From HRBIN16 sp049969495 (lineage in GTDB: Bacteria > Armatimonadota > HRBIN16), in NCBI GenBank assembly GCA_049969495.1, contig JBMFOT010000087.1, positions 1 to 11,173 of the forward strand: a DNA stretch of 11,173 nucleotides. The letters are read 5' to 3'. Numbering within the stretch: the stretch's first letter is position 1; each line of letters begins with the position of its first letter. A model generated the notes under the pieces. The model searched no databases and had not been told where the DNA came from. It worked only from the letters and a program-made list of their open reading frames with translations. The translations under genes and the position numbers were made by a program. Shown piece after piece: positions 1 to 6,837 of this stretch.

Positions 1-921
1 TGCTTTCATGCCGTCCTCGGCGGTGATGGACGGTGGTTGTCCCGCCTGCACGCTGTCCACGAAGTGCTTTATCTCCAGCATGTAAGGGTCTTCCGCCAGC
101 GGGCTTTCGGGTACTGCTACGCCGCCGCCTCCACCGCCCGCGTCCTGCTTTGCTACCGTCAACGGCATAGCGAAGCGGCTGTCGAAGGCTATCATGCCCG
201 CGTCGCCCGCGATTTCGAAGTCCACCTTGAAGCCGCCGGGGTCCGCCCAGTTCGCTTCTACGTGCGCTATCGCGCCGCTCTTCAAGCGCAGGGTAATCAG
301 CGCGTAGTCGATGTGGTCCAGCCCCTTGAAGGTCAGTGCTTTGGCAAACACGCGCTCCACCTCGCCGAACGTCCAGCGCAGCCAGTCGAAGTCGTGGATG
401 ACCATATCCAGGATGGGACCACCGCTCTGCTCGAAATCGGCGTACCAGTCGTTGGCGGCACGGGGATAGGGGCCGCCACGTCGCGTGCGAATTGCCGCCG
501 GTGTGCCCACTGCGCCCGCCAACACCAGGTCGCGCGCTTGTTTGAACTCGGGGAAGAAGCGCAGCACCTGCGCGGGCATCAAAGTCACCCCCGCTTTATC
601 GGCAGCTTCGATCATCTGCTCGCACTGTTGCAGGGTGCGCCCCAGTGGCTTCTCGCACAGGATATGTTTGCCTGCGCTCGCCGCCCGCAGCACCAGCTCC
701 AGATGGGTGGGGGTGGGGGTGCAGATGTCCACCATGTCTACCTGTTCCAGCAGCGCTTCGTAGCTGTCGAACGCCTGCACGCCAAACTGCGATGCGACAC
801 GCCGGGCAGCATCGACGATGGCGTCGGTAAAACCAATCAGTCGGGCGTTGGGCAGTTTGGTGTAGGCGGACGCATGGGTGCGTCCCATTGTGCCCACGCC
901 CACGATACCCACTCGCAGCAT
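1..921 (-). CDS. Gfo/Idh/MocA-family NAD(P)-dependent oxidoreductase, C-terminus cut by window edge
   Basis: The gene begins at the ATG at 921 and is open through base 1, so 307 codons are visible and the C-terminus is missing. An N-terminal Rossmann fold is clear (residues 4-13, VGIVGVGTMG, then RTHASAY), followed by DICTPTPTH around 66-73 and the family hallmark EKP at 90-92, whose Lys is the usual catalytic or cofactor-contacting residue. The second domain carries GGPILDMVIHDFDW (about 167-180), typical of inositol or sugar dehydrogenases of this family. A GGAGGTG ribosome site lies 5 bp before the ATG. It follows the isomerase gene by 13 bp on the same strand, so the two are very probably cotranscribed and act on a shared sugar or polyol. 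The substrate cannot be read from sequence. A glycine run (DAGGGGGGVAVP, about residue 268) is a local low-complexity insertion. Family confidence is high; the exact reaction is unknown. Confidence 0.93.
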   Translation of the reverse strand, partial: MLRVGIVGVGTMGRTHASAYTKLPNARLIGFTDAIVDAARRVASQFGVQAFDSYEALLEQVDMVDICTPTPTHLELVLRAASAGKHILCEKPLGRTLQQCEQMIEAADKAGVTLMPAQVLRFFPEFKQARDLVLAGAVGTPAAIRTRRGGPYPRAANDWYADFEQSGGPILDMVIHDFDWLRWTFGEVERVFAKALTFKGLDHIDYALITLRLKSGAIAHVEANWADPGGFKVDFEIAGDAGMIAFDSRFAMPLTVAKQDAGGGGGGVAVPESPLAEDPYMLEIKHFVDSVQAGQPPSITAEDGMKA

Positions 922-934
922 CTCTTCACCTCCT

Positions 935-1753
935 TCAGGGTTGCTTGAAAACCGCTTTGAGGCTCTCTGCAATATGCCTCAAGCCGAGCTCGGGGTAGTT
1001 CGGGTAGCCCTCTACCTCGGCGGTGATATAACTGTCATACCCCACCTGCTTCAGCGCATCGTTCACCTTCGCCCAGGGCACATTGCCTTGCAGAGGGTTG
1101 CAGAAACCGCTGATATTGCCGATGTGCGTCTTGAAGTCCTTCACGTGCACGCGATAGATGCGCCTGCCGAGAATCCGGATCCACTGTTCGGGATAGCCCA
1201 TCACCAGCACGTTGCCCGCGTCGAAGTACACGCCCGCATACGGACTGCCCAGCTCGTCCACGAACTGTCGCATTTCCAGCGGGCTGAGAAGGAACTTGTT
1301 CCAGACATTTTCCACGCCGATACGCACGCCCAACCGCTCTGCCTCCGGCAGCAGCTCGCGCAGCGCTTTATGGGCGCGTTCGTACGCTTCGTCATAGGCG
1401 GTTTCTTCGTTCACCAATCCGGGCACGACCAGAATGGTGTCCACTCCCAGCCAGCTGGCAATCTGCAGCTGCTTGCGAACCGCTTGCATCCCCTTCTCGC
1501 GCACGGCGGGGTCTGGACTGGTGAGCGGATACCGCCAGCCCAGCCCCGTGGAGAGGCTGGACAGCTCTACGCCGATACGCTGAGCAGATTCGGCGAGCGC
1601 ACGCACTTCGGACTCTTTCGCCTCGAAGCCAAGCGTGCCGTCTTCCGCCATATTGAACTCGATACTGTCGAACCCGGCTTCTTTCGCCGCCTTGAGGCAC
1701 TGCTCAAACGACCACTCGCCGGGCATTGTCCATCGGTTGATGCCGATTTTCAT
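935..1753 (-). CDS. Sugar phosphate isomerase/epimerase (xylose-isomerase-like TIM barrel)
   Basis: A 272-residue protein of the AP-endonuclease-2/xylose-isomerase-like TIM-barrel family, which interconverts ketoses, epimerises sugar phosphates or isomerises hydroxypyruvate using a divalent metal. It starts MKIGINRWTMPGEWSFEQ, and the barrel metal ligands can be placed: E148 in GVENVWN, D178 in YFDAGN, H203 in RVHVKDF, and E246 or E248 in TAEVEGY. Length is normal for the family. I chose the ATG at 1753 because AAGGAGG sits about 10 bp upstream and the homologous part begins there. The reading frame stays open to 1954, and MANILF 17 residues upstream is a possible but poorly supported start. 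Its stop lies 13 bp before the oxidoreductase start, giving an operon. Closest in style to L-ribulose-5-phosphate 3-epimerase or hexulose-phosphate isomerase relatives, but the substrate is not determinable here. Confidence 0.92.
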   Translation of the reverse strand: MKIGINRWTMPGEWSFEQCLKAAKEAGFDSIEFNMAEDGTLGFEAKESEVRALAESAQRIGVELSSLSTGLGWRYPLTSPDPAVREKGMQAVRKQLQIASWLGVDTILVVPGLVNEETAYDEAYERAHKALRELLPEAERLGVRIGVENVWNKFLLSPLEMRQFVDELGSPYAGVYFDAGNVLVMGYPEQWIRILGRRIYRVHVKDFKTHIGNISGFCNPLQGNVPWAKVNDALKQVGYDSYITAEVEGYPNYPELGLRHIAESLKAVFKQP

Positions 1754-1897
1754 CGGGGGAGTGCCTCCTTCGTTGGAGATATCGAAGAGTATGTTCGCCA
1801 TTGGGAAAGAGTTTCCTCTGGAGGTTCTCACCAGCCGGTGGAGGCTCTGGTGTGCGAGTAGATTCAAGCGAGACTTTACACGAGGCAAATCACAGGC

Positions 1898-1927
1898 TTG
1901 CGGACGAATATAACGGAGGCGTATAAT
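1898..1927 (+). promoter_or_regulatory. Sigma-70-type promoter for the toxin-antitoxin pair
   Basis: A perfect TATAAT -10 lies at 1922-1927, with TTGCGG (3 of 6 match to TTGACA) at 1898-1903 and an 18 bp spacer. Transcription would start near 1934, leaving a leader of about 40 nt that contains the AGGAGG site at 1961-1966. The weak -35 with a perfect -10 suits an autorepressed module, but no operator is obvious. It sits in the divergent gap between the isomerase and antitoxin starts; no convincing minus-strand promoter was found there. Confidence 0.6.
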
Positions 1928-1972
1928 TTTGGTATAGCAGCGTGCACAAAGCATTGCTACAGGAGGGGCATC

Positions 1973-2215
1973 ATGACGAGCTTAGAGCAAGCGATTATGC
2001 GAGAAATTGCCGACCTTCCCGAAGCGCGGTTGCCCGATGTGCTCGCCTTTATTCGTTATCTTAAACTGACTCTTGCAGAGGAGCCGGAGATCGAAGAGAG
2101 ATTCGAAAAAGCTCTTCGTTCGATGCGAGCCAGGGCAGAAAAGATGGACCTCATGGAGGGGGATATTGAGAGCGAGGTGCGTGCTGTGAGAGAGGGGCAT
2201 GCGAGTCGTACTTGA
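1973..2215 (+). CDS. Small antitoxin-like protein (DUF2281-like), partner of PIN toxin
   Basis: An 80-residue, highly charged, probably all-helical protein (MTSLEQAIMREIADLPEARL, then LAFIRYLK around 28-35, then an acidic and basic helix). The pattern of a short helix, 'LPEARLPDVLAFIRYLK' and a charged tail resembles DUF2281-type small proteins often found next to PIN-domain genes. The ATG at 1973 is chosen over upstream in-frame starts (for example 1898) because AGGAGG lies 6 bp before it and the promoter at 1898-1927 overlaps the longer version. Its last 17 bp overlap the PIN gene start, giving translational coupling in the usual antitoxin-first order. It has no visible DNA-binding ribbon-helix-helix or AbrB signature, so autoregulation is not shown. 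Function is inferred mainly from context. Confidence 0.75.
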   Translation: MTSLEQAIMREIADLPEARLPDVLAFIRYLKLTLAEEPEIEERFEKALRSMRARAEKMDLMEGDIESEVRAVREGHASRT

Positions 2216-2603
2216 CACAAATATCTTCGTCTCCGCTTTACTGGGCGGGCGTTTGGGCGCCATCGTGGATGAGTGGAGAACAGGCAAGTTTACGTTGGTA
2301 GTCAGCGAACCCATCGTACGAGAGTATGTGGCTGTGCTTCAACGTCCAAAGTTCGGCATTGCTGCCGAAGAACTCACCGCAACGATTGACTACCTGTTCA
2401 AGAAAGCGGAATTTGTATCGCCTACGCAGGCAATAGATGCTGTACATGACGACCCGAGCGATAACAAGTTCCTTGAGGCTGCTGTTGAGGGAAAGGCAGA
2501 TTTCATCGTTAGCGGAGACGCCCATCTGTTAGCTCTCGGAACGTTCCGTGATATTGCTATCGTAAGTGGACGAGACTTCATTGACAGGATAGGAGCCAGT
2601 TAA
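2199..2603 (+). CDS. PIN-domain putative toxin (COG1569-type, VapC-like ribonuclease)
   Basis: A 134-residue PIN-domain protein. The fold begins at once with VVLDTNIFVSALL (D6, the first metal-binding acid), followed by SEPIVREY (E37/E42) and the C-terminal acidic cluster DPSDNKFLEAA (D88) and FIVSGDAHLL (D107). These are the acids that hold Mg or Mn in PIN nucleases, which in toxins cut RNA; all appear intact. It closely matches the 'putative toxin-antitoxin system toxin component, PIN family' group. The start overlaps the end of the upstream antitoxin-like gene by 17 bp, and no separate ribosome site is needed beyond the GAGAGGGG just before the ATG. The RNA target is unknown. The module lies opposite in direction to its flanking metabolic genes, consistent with an acquired cassette. 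Confidence 0.88.
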   Translation: MRVVLDTNIFVSALLGGRLGAIVDEWRTGKFTLVVSEPIVREYVAVLQRPKFGIAAEELTATIDYLFKKAEFVSPTQAIDAVHDDPSDNKFLEAAVEGKADFIVSGDAHLLALGTFRDIAIVSGRDFIDRIGAS

Positions 2604-2625
2604 TGCCCCCCGCAGCTATTACACT

Positions 2626-2653
2626 CGGTTGACGCCGATTTTCGAGTGCCTCC
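2626..2653 (-). repeat. Partial duplicate of the isomerase translation-start region
   Basis: On the plus strand this stretch matches 1734-1768 in two blocks: an 18 bp block differing at one base (CGGTTGAYGCCGATTTTC) and a 10 bp block (GAGTGCCTCC), with 7 bp missing between them. Read on the minus strand it gives the ribosome site GGAGGCACTC and then codons for KIGVNR before running into a stop, compared with KIGINR in the intact gene. The missing 7 bp include the first two bases of the ATG, so it cannot start translation. It is a scar or vestige of an isomerase gene start just downstream of the aldo/keto reductase gene, not a gene. Confidence 0.7.
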
Positions 2654-2661
2654 TCCCGCTT

Positions 2662-2802
2662 TGTCATGCTGAGCGTCAGCGAAGCATCTCGTCCTGTTTG
2701 TCATGCTGCACGCAGTGAAGCCTCTCTGAGATTCTTCGCTCCGCTCAGAATGACAGGGAAACCAGCCCATCGTGTCATGCTGAGCGTGAGCGAAGAATCT
2801 CG
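2662..2802. repeat. Cluster of four TGTCATGCTGAGCG-type dispersed repeats, two forming a long hairpin
   Basis: Four copies of a roughly 28 bp element: 2662-2690 (direct), 2699-2727 (direct, diverged), 2728-2755 (inverted) and 2773-2802 (direct). The unit reads TGTCATGCTGAGCG, then AGCGAAGAATCTC. The third and fourth copies are nearly perfect inverted repeats separated by 17 bp and could form a hairpin of about 28 bp. Such elements (seen in translation as HSERSEESQ or AQHD peptides) are widespread non-coding dispersed repeats in many bacterial phyla. They fill most of the 2604-2814 gap between the convergent PIN and aldo/keto reductase genes, where the hairpin could also stop transcription from both sides. 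No coding role is supported. Confidence 0.85.
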
Positions 2803-2814
2803 AATGTCCGGTCT

Positions 2815-3786
2815 TTACCACGCATACGCCTCTGGTGCAGGGCCGCCCGGACCGGGGAAGATTTCGTCCAGCTTCTTCAGCACTTCCTCACTCAGTTGAA
2901 TCTCTAGGCAGCGCATGGTCTCGTCCAGCTGCTGCATCGTGCGGGGACCGATAATCGGCGCGGTAACTGCGGGCTGGTGCAATAGCCACGCCAGCGCGAC
3001 GTTCGCCGGCGATTCGCCCAGCTCCTTGCACAGGTTCTCCCATGCTTCCAGTTTGTCGCGCATCTGCTCGATACGCTTCTGGATGCCTTCGGAGGCGCGT
3101 CGTCCTTCTTGCACGCCCTGCAACACTCCGCCCAGCAGTCCGCCAGCCAGCGGGCTCCACGGGATAATGCCGATGCCGTACGCCTGGCAGGCAGGGATGA
3201 CCTCTAGCTCGATCATGCGGGCAGTGAGGTTATACAGGCTCTGTTCGGACACCAACCCCATGAAGTGGCGCTGTTTGGCAATTTCCTGGGCTTGCGTGAT
3301 ATGCCATCCAGCGAAGTTGCTGCTACCTACATACAGTATCTTGCCCTCGCGATACAACTGCTCCATCGCCTGCCATACCTCTTCCCAGGGGCAGTCGCGG
3401 TCGACGTGATGCATCTGGTAGAGGTCGATATAGTCTGTCTGCAGGCGACGCAGGCTGTCCTCGCAAGCGCGTTTGATATGCAGGATGGACAGGCGCGACT
3501 CGTTGGGCCAGTTGCCCATGGGGTTGTACACTTTGGTGGCGATGACCACTTTCTCCCGTCGCCCGCCGCCTTTAGCGAACCATCGTCCGATAATCTGCTC
3601 GGTGATGCCCTCGCCCAGCTTCCAGCCGTACACGTTGGCGGTGTCAAAGAAGTTGATGCCCAGTTCGAGGGCGCGGTCCATAATCGCATGGCTGTCTTCT
3701 TCACTGGTGACCGGACCAAAGTTCATCGTACCGAGGCAGAGGCGGCTAACACGTAAACCGGAACGTCCCAGACGGACATACTGCAT
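2815..3786 (-). CDS. Aldo/keto reductase
   Basis: A full-length 323-residue NADPH-dependent aldo/keto reductase with a TIM-barrel fold, which reduces aldehydes or ketones of sugars or related carbonyls in the cytoplasm. The family catalytic tetrad is intact: D48 and Y53 (FFDTANVYG), K85 (ATKVYNP) and H126 (YQMHHVD). The cofactor-side motifs GSSNF (about 154-158), WSPLAGGLL and the C-terminal PIIGPRTMQQLDE are present. The N-terminus MQYVRLGRSGLRVSRLCLGTM is typical of the 'L-glyceraldehyde-3-phosphate reductase / YghZ-like' branch, but the substrate is not proven. The ATG at 3786 is preceded by AAAGGGGG about 10 bp upstream. It stands alone in its transcription unit now; the isomerase-start remnant downstream suggests an earlier link to the isomerase and oxidoreductase genes. 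Confidence 0.95.
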   Translation of the reverse strand: MQYVRLGRSGLRVSRLCLGTMNFGPVTSEEDSHAIMDRALELGINFFDTANVYGWKLGEGITEQIIGRWFAKGGGRREKVVIATKVYNPMGNWPNESRLSILHIKRACEDSLRRLQTDYIDLYQMHHVDRDCPWEEVWQAMEQLYREGKILYVGSSNFAGWHITQAQEIAKQRHFMGLVSEQSLYNLTARMIELEVIPACQAYGIGIIPWSPLAGGLLGGVLQGVQEGRRASEGIQKRIEQMRDKLEAWENLCKELGESPANVALAWLLHQPAVTAPIIGPRTMQQLDETMRCLEIQLSEEVLKKLDEIFPGPGGPAPEAYAW

Positions 3787-3864
3787 CGGTAGTACCCCCT
3801 TTCTTCCCCGGCTTAGTTTTCATATAACTTCGCGATAGACACTCGCCATTCCTGCCGAGCGGTG

Positions 3865-5541
3865 CTACTCCGCCGGATTCATCAGCGCGTAGCTCTCGCC
3901 CGCAGCGGATACCAGCGCCCAGGTCACCCCCACATTGACTCCCGCCACCAGCAGTGCATTGAGCCAGAGCGGCATATCCACTGCGAAGGCAAACACCACT
4001 ACCAGCACCGTAGGCAGTGCCGTGACCAGGATCGCGGGGAATATCAGCAGGTTCAACAGGACACGCTGTACGTAGTCACACGGGTCGGGATTGATGAGGG
4101 AGACCATTATCACACACAGATTCAAAGGTATAACAAGGGATATGCCCACCACGTAATGATAGGTCAAGAGGCGAGTATGGTTTGGCAGCAGAGCACAACA
4201 CATCACCCAGTACACCGTCAAAAAGAGGAACAACAGTAACGCGGTGGGGAGCACCTCCATCAGCACCACCTGCCGCGCGGGGAAGGGGAGTGATTTGGTC
4301 AGTTCCGCCCGTTTCAGCGCGTTGCTTATCCAGGCTTGCGAGAGAGTCAGCACGAAAAAGGCTCCCGAGTAGTGCAATGTGATCAGCATCGCGGGGTCCA
4401 GCGGAAGGTCTTTATGGGACAAGACGTTAACGAGAGTTATCATCGCAACTCCCAGAAACATCAGGGACACCGAGAACAGTAAGTAACTTCCCATTCGGGT
4501 TAGAAGGATGCCGTTGCACCATAGCAACGCCCAGACGCCCTGTGGCGTCCAGCGTTTAAACGGAGACCATCGTCGCGCTTGTCTGCGTCCTTGCGCGCGT
4601 TGGGTCACGAAATCCTGCGCCAGCATCAACGGGTTCTGACGTCGTGCCCTGTACGCTATCGTCAGGGAGGCCACCCTCGCGCCCAGGTCGTAAAGCCACT
4701 CTTCTTGCCTCGCCAGTAAGAGAAAAGCCCCAGCCGCGACGCTTCCCCAGATGACAAAACCTGCGGTGACGTAAGGAGACCATCCACGATAAAACGCTAC
4801 CGCCGCCTCCGCCAGCCCCCGCAGGGGTAGCAGTGGGATAGCAACGGCGGGGTCGTACAGCACATGCCATACGACCGCCTGCATCATATCCTCCCCAGCC
4901 GCATACGCCCGGTAGCTGTGCCAGCCCACCTGGATGCCCAGTAATCCCAAAACCGTCCAGAAAGCAAGCCTCAGACGCGCGCGAAAGCCTTCGCTCTGCT
5001 CGTCCTTCAAGAGGATAAGCATACCGATGGCCAGCAGTCCCAGAAAAGCCAGCAGGTACATCGCCGGGTATGCCCATACCGCCCCTGATTGCATCTTCTG
5101 CTGCCCTGCGGCTATGCTTGCGATTAACTCGTTTCCCACACCAAGCACAACCATAACCAGCGCGAACAGCACGAAGATGCTGGTTGCTACTCCCCGCGTC
5201 ACCAGCAGAAAAAGAAACACCCCCAGCCTGCGCAGAGGAGAAGGGAACAAAAAGTGCTCGTCTGCCGGACCGACAATGGGCATTGTGGAGTACCAGGGCG
5301 ACAGAGCAGTCCACAGCATGGACAGGTGTATCAGCATAATGAGCGCAATCAACTCGTCGGTGGGCATAAAAGGGTTGGCAAGCGACTTATCGACAGAGTG
5401 TCCGACGACAAGGCTCATCGCGATGGGGAAACCCATGCAAACGAGGAGCAGCATGAAGATAACCGCCCGTACCGGATGGCGCAGGGTACGACGGATACTA
5501 TTGACCAGAAGTCGCCATGTCAGAAACCACAGCGCTCGCAT
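3865..5541 (-). CDS. ABC exporter permease (putative ABC exporter family)
   Basis: A 558-residue integral membrane protein with roughly 11-12 hydrophobic segments: for example residues about 27-47, 63-82, 106-136, 155-177, 187-209 and 255-277, a cytoplasmic loop rich in Arg near 295-330, and then six more to the C-terminus. Size and layout match the 'putative ABC exporter' (ABC_tran_2-like) permeases. Its start (ATG 5541, with GAGGAGG 6 bp upstream) lies inside the last 44 bp of the upstream ATPase gene, so the two are translationally coupled and almost certainly form one transporter. The cargo is unknown; relatives are linked to export of peptides, lipids or antibiotics. No ATPase motifs are present in this chain. 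Confidence 0.88.
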   Translation of the reverse strand: MRALWFLTWRLLVNSIRRTLRHPVRAVIFMLLLVCMGFPIAMSLVVGHSVDKSLANPFMPTDELIALIMLIHLSMLWTALSPWYSTMPIVGPADEHFLFPSPLRRLGVFLFLLVTRGVATSIFVLFALVMVVLGVGNELIASIAAGQQKMQSGAVWAYPAMYLLAFLGLLAIGMLILLKDEQSEGFRARLRLAFWTVLGLLGIQVGWHSYRAYAAGEDMMQAVVWHVLYDPAVAIPLLPLRGLAEAAVAFYRGWSPYVTAGFVIWGSVAAGAFLLLARQEEWLYDLGARVASLTIAYRARRQNPLMLAQDFVTQRAQGRRQARRWSPFKRWTPQGVWALLWCNGILLTRMGSYLLFSVSLMFLGVAMITLVNVLSHKDLPLDPAMLITLHYSGAFFVLTLSQAWISNALKRAELTKSLPFPARQVVLMEVLPTALLLFLFLTVYWVMCCALLPNHTRLLTYHYVVGISLVIPLNLCVIMVSLINPDPCDYVQRVLLNLLIFPAILVTALPTVLVVVFAFAVDMPLWLNALLVAGVNVGVTWALVSAAGESYALMNPAE

Positions 5542-6265
5542 CTTTTGCCTCCTCGGTCAGGCGCAGGAACACCTGCTCCAGCGTACTGTCCGCCATCTGC
5601 GCCTGTGTTTGCAGTTCCACCAGCGTACCCTCCGCCAGTTTACGCCCTGCCTGCATGATAATCACCCGGTCACACAGCCGTTCGGCGGTGTCCAGCTGGT
5701 GTGTACTGACAAGGATGGCGCATCCTTCATCGCGCAGGCGTTGCAGCTCGCTCTTCAGCTCATGCTGCCCTTTGGGGTCAATGCCGATGAGCGGTTCGTC
5801 ACACAGGAACACCTTTGCGTTGTGTACAAAGGCACATGCCACCGCCAGCTTCTGCCTCATGCCCTTGGAGAGGGTTGCCACCAGCTCGTGTTCCTTCTCC
5901 TTCAGGTCAAAGCGATGGAGCAACTCCTCAATGCGCTCGCGGAAGGTGTCCATCGTGCCGTAGCACATTGCCACAAACTGGATATGCTCGCGCACAGTGA
6001 GCAGCTCGTAGGGGTTGGGCACTTCGGGGATAAACGCCATCAGCCGCTTCGCCTGTTGTTCCTGTCTGGCGAGGTCGTAGCCCCCTACGACGATTTGACC
6101 AGCATCTGGGCGCAGGATACCGCAGATACAACGCAGGGTGGTGGTTTTGCCTGCACCATTGGGCCCGAGCAAGCCCACTATCTCGCCCGCCTGTACGTGC
6201 AGGCTCAATCCGTTCACCGCCCGCACGCTCCGAAAAGATTTGTACAGATTGGTAACCTCAAGCAT
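5498..6265 (-). CDS. ABC transporter ATP-binding protein (exporter type)
   Basis: A 255-residue nucleotide-binding subunit. Walker A GPNGAGKTT is at 34-42, the signature LSKGM at 132-136, Walker B KVFLCDEP at 151-158, and the H-loop His at 189 (STHQLD). The Q-loop position reads FIPEVPN, with Glu instead of Gln, a variation known in exporter ATPases of the BcrA/NatA type. The D-loop reads IGID. I chose ATG 6265 (MLEVTNLYKSFRSVRAVNGL), where homology begins. The frame is open to 6391, but the extra 42 residues are translated from a dispersed repeat (GEPKTG, LGRSLALQ) and are not part of the family. The ribosome site is weak. It precedes and overlaps the permease gene and powers it. The substrate is unknown. 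Confidence 0.94.
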   Translation of the reverse strand: MLEVTNLYKSFRSVRAVNGLSLHVQAGEIVGLLGPNGAGKTTTLRCICGILRPDAGQIVVGGYDLARQEQQAKRLMAFIPEVPNPYELLTVREHIQFVAMCYGTMDTFRERIEELLHRFDLKEKEHELVATLSKGMRQKLAVACAFVHNAKVFLCDEPLIGIDPKGQHELKSELQRLRDEGCAILVSTHQLDTAERLCDRVIIMQAGRKLAEGTLVELQTQAQMADSTLEQVFLRLTEEAKDASAVVSDMATSGQ

Positions 6266-6309
6266 CGTGTTCTGCCAACCCTGGTGGCTGTCACGATTCA
6301 CTGCCTTCT

Positions 6310-6340
6310 GGAGGGCAAGGCTCCTGCCGAGCCGTTGCGC
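6310..6340. repeat. GGAGGGCRAGGCTCCTGCC dispersed repeat, copy A
   Basis: The sequence is nearly identical to 9869-9900 near the other end of the window, and contains the small perfect hairpin GGCTC-CTGCC-GAGCC (6319-6333). It lies just upstream of the ABC ATPase start, within the gap 6266-6585. Here the outer arm that closes the second copy into a larger cruciform is missing. Two copies in 11 kb, both intergenic, indicate a genome-wide repeat family. The repeat is what makes the ATPase frame look longer. Confidence 0.75.
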
Positions 6341-6487
6341 TACGCCGGTTTTCGGCTCACCAGCCGGTCGCGCCGTTAGGTGAGGGAGCAAACTCCGATA
6401 TGTTGAATCCTCTGTGCGTATCCACTGAATCGTTCGCTCATCCCTGTAGTAACTTTAACCGTTCGGAACCTGTCTTCCTTTTTGAAG

Positions 6488-6516
6488 TTGGCGGACGGTA
6501 AGCATTTTGCTATAGT
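6488..6516 (+). promoter_or_regulatory. Candidate promoter for the small-sigma/Cys-rich/pseudopilin cluster
   Basis: TTGGCG at 6488-6493 and TATAGT at 6511-6516 are separated by exactly 17 bp (4 of 6 and 5 of 6 matches to consensus). It would give a leader of about 65 nt before the AAAGGAGG site at 6573-6580. A second TATAGT at 6536-6541 could mark an alternative start site. Confidence 0.45.
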
Positions 6517-6585
6517 TCGGTATGTGCTCTTGCTTTATAGTGCTTGCAGGGTGTGTTGCGGTTTGCGCACAGAAAGGAGGCATCT

Positions 6586-6837
6586 ATGTCCCGCACCCTG
6601 CTGGATCGCCTGCGCGGACGTATCGTTCGCGTGCAGCGTCAATATGGCATGAGCTGTGAGGAAGCGACCGATGTCGTGTGCGAATCGCTTACCGCATGCC
6701 TTTGCTGTTTGCGTGCCCAGCATCCCGACGAGCTTGCCGACGGTTTGCTAAGTCACTTGAGGCCCGGCTTTCTGGATACGGTAATCCGAAAACGGGTTGC
6801 CGACCATTATCGGCGTCAGAGATGCGAACAGCCCTGA
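6586..6837 (+). CDS. Small protein resembling sigma-70 region 2 alone
   Basis: An 83-residue basic protein. The stretch YGMSCEEATDVVCESLTACL (20-39) and the tail LRPGFLDTVIRKRVADHYRR (58-77) resemble ECF sigma-factor region 2 ('lseeDAeDVVQevFlrl ... l.t.vrnraiDhyRRrr'), ending where region 2 ends. There is no region 4, so it is about half the usual ECF length. Five cysteines (24, 32, 38, 40, 41) are unusual for a sigma factor and could sense redox state or metal. The ATG at 6586 has AAAGGAGG 5 bp before it. Its last 16 bp overlap the start of the Cys-rich gene, giving translational coupling. It may be a specialised regulator of the cluster, a helper of RNA polymerase binding, or a decayed sigma gene. 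The sigma resemblance is by eye and moderate. Confidence 0.6.
   Translation: MSRTLLDRLRGRIVRVQRQYGMSCEEATDVVCESLTACLCCLRAQHPDELADGLLSHLRPGFLDTVIRKRVADHYRRQRCEQP

Larger units (their letters stand above)
6266..6585. other. Gene-free gap between divergent ABC exporter and small-sigma cluster
   Basis: These 320 bp separate two divergent units. They hold repeat copy A near the ATPase start and a candidate promoter at 6488-6516 for the plus-strand cluster. A GGAAC box, a motif seen in ECF-sigma -35 elements, occurs around 6465, but I see no matching -10 at the right distance. A second TATAGT occurs at 6536-6541 without a -35. No convincing promoter could be picked for the ABC genes on the minus strand, and no RNA gene is apparent. 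Confidence 0.6.

Noticed and set aside
37..948. 303-codon open frame on the plus strand
   Set aside because: Antisense shadow of the Gfo/Idh/MocA oxidoreductase, whose Rossmann and EKP motifs are clear on the minus strand.
878..1861. 327-codon open frame on the plus strand
   Set aside because: Antisense shadow of the isomerase; the His- and Arg-rich translation has no recognisable domain and no ribosome site.
2662..2802. Possible CRISPR-like array
   Set aside because: The repeat copies are in mixed orientation, diverged and unevenly spaced (8, 0 and 17 bp), with no spacer pattern and no cas genes.
4934..6379. 481-codon open frame on the plus strand
   Set aside because: It lies opposite the ABC ATPase and permease, which show full family motifs on the minus strand; its own translation is low-complexity and matches no family.
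6266..6391. 42-residue N-terminal extension of the ABC ATPase
   Set aside because: It is translated from a dispersed repeat; homology starts at the ATG at 6265.
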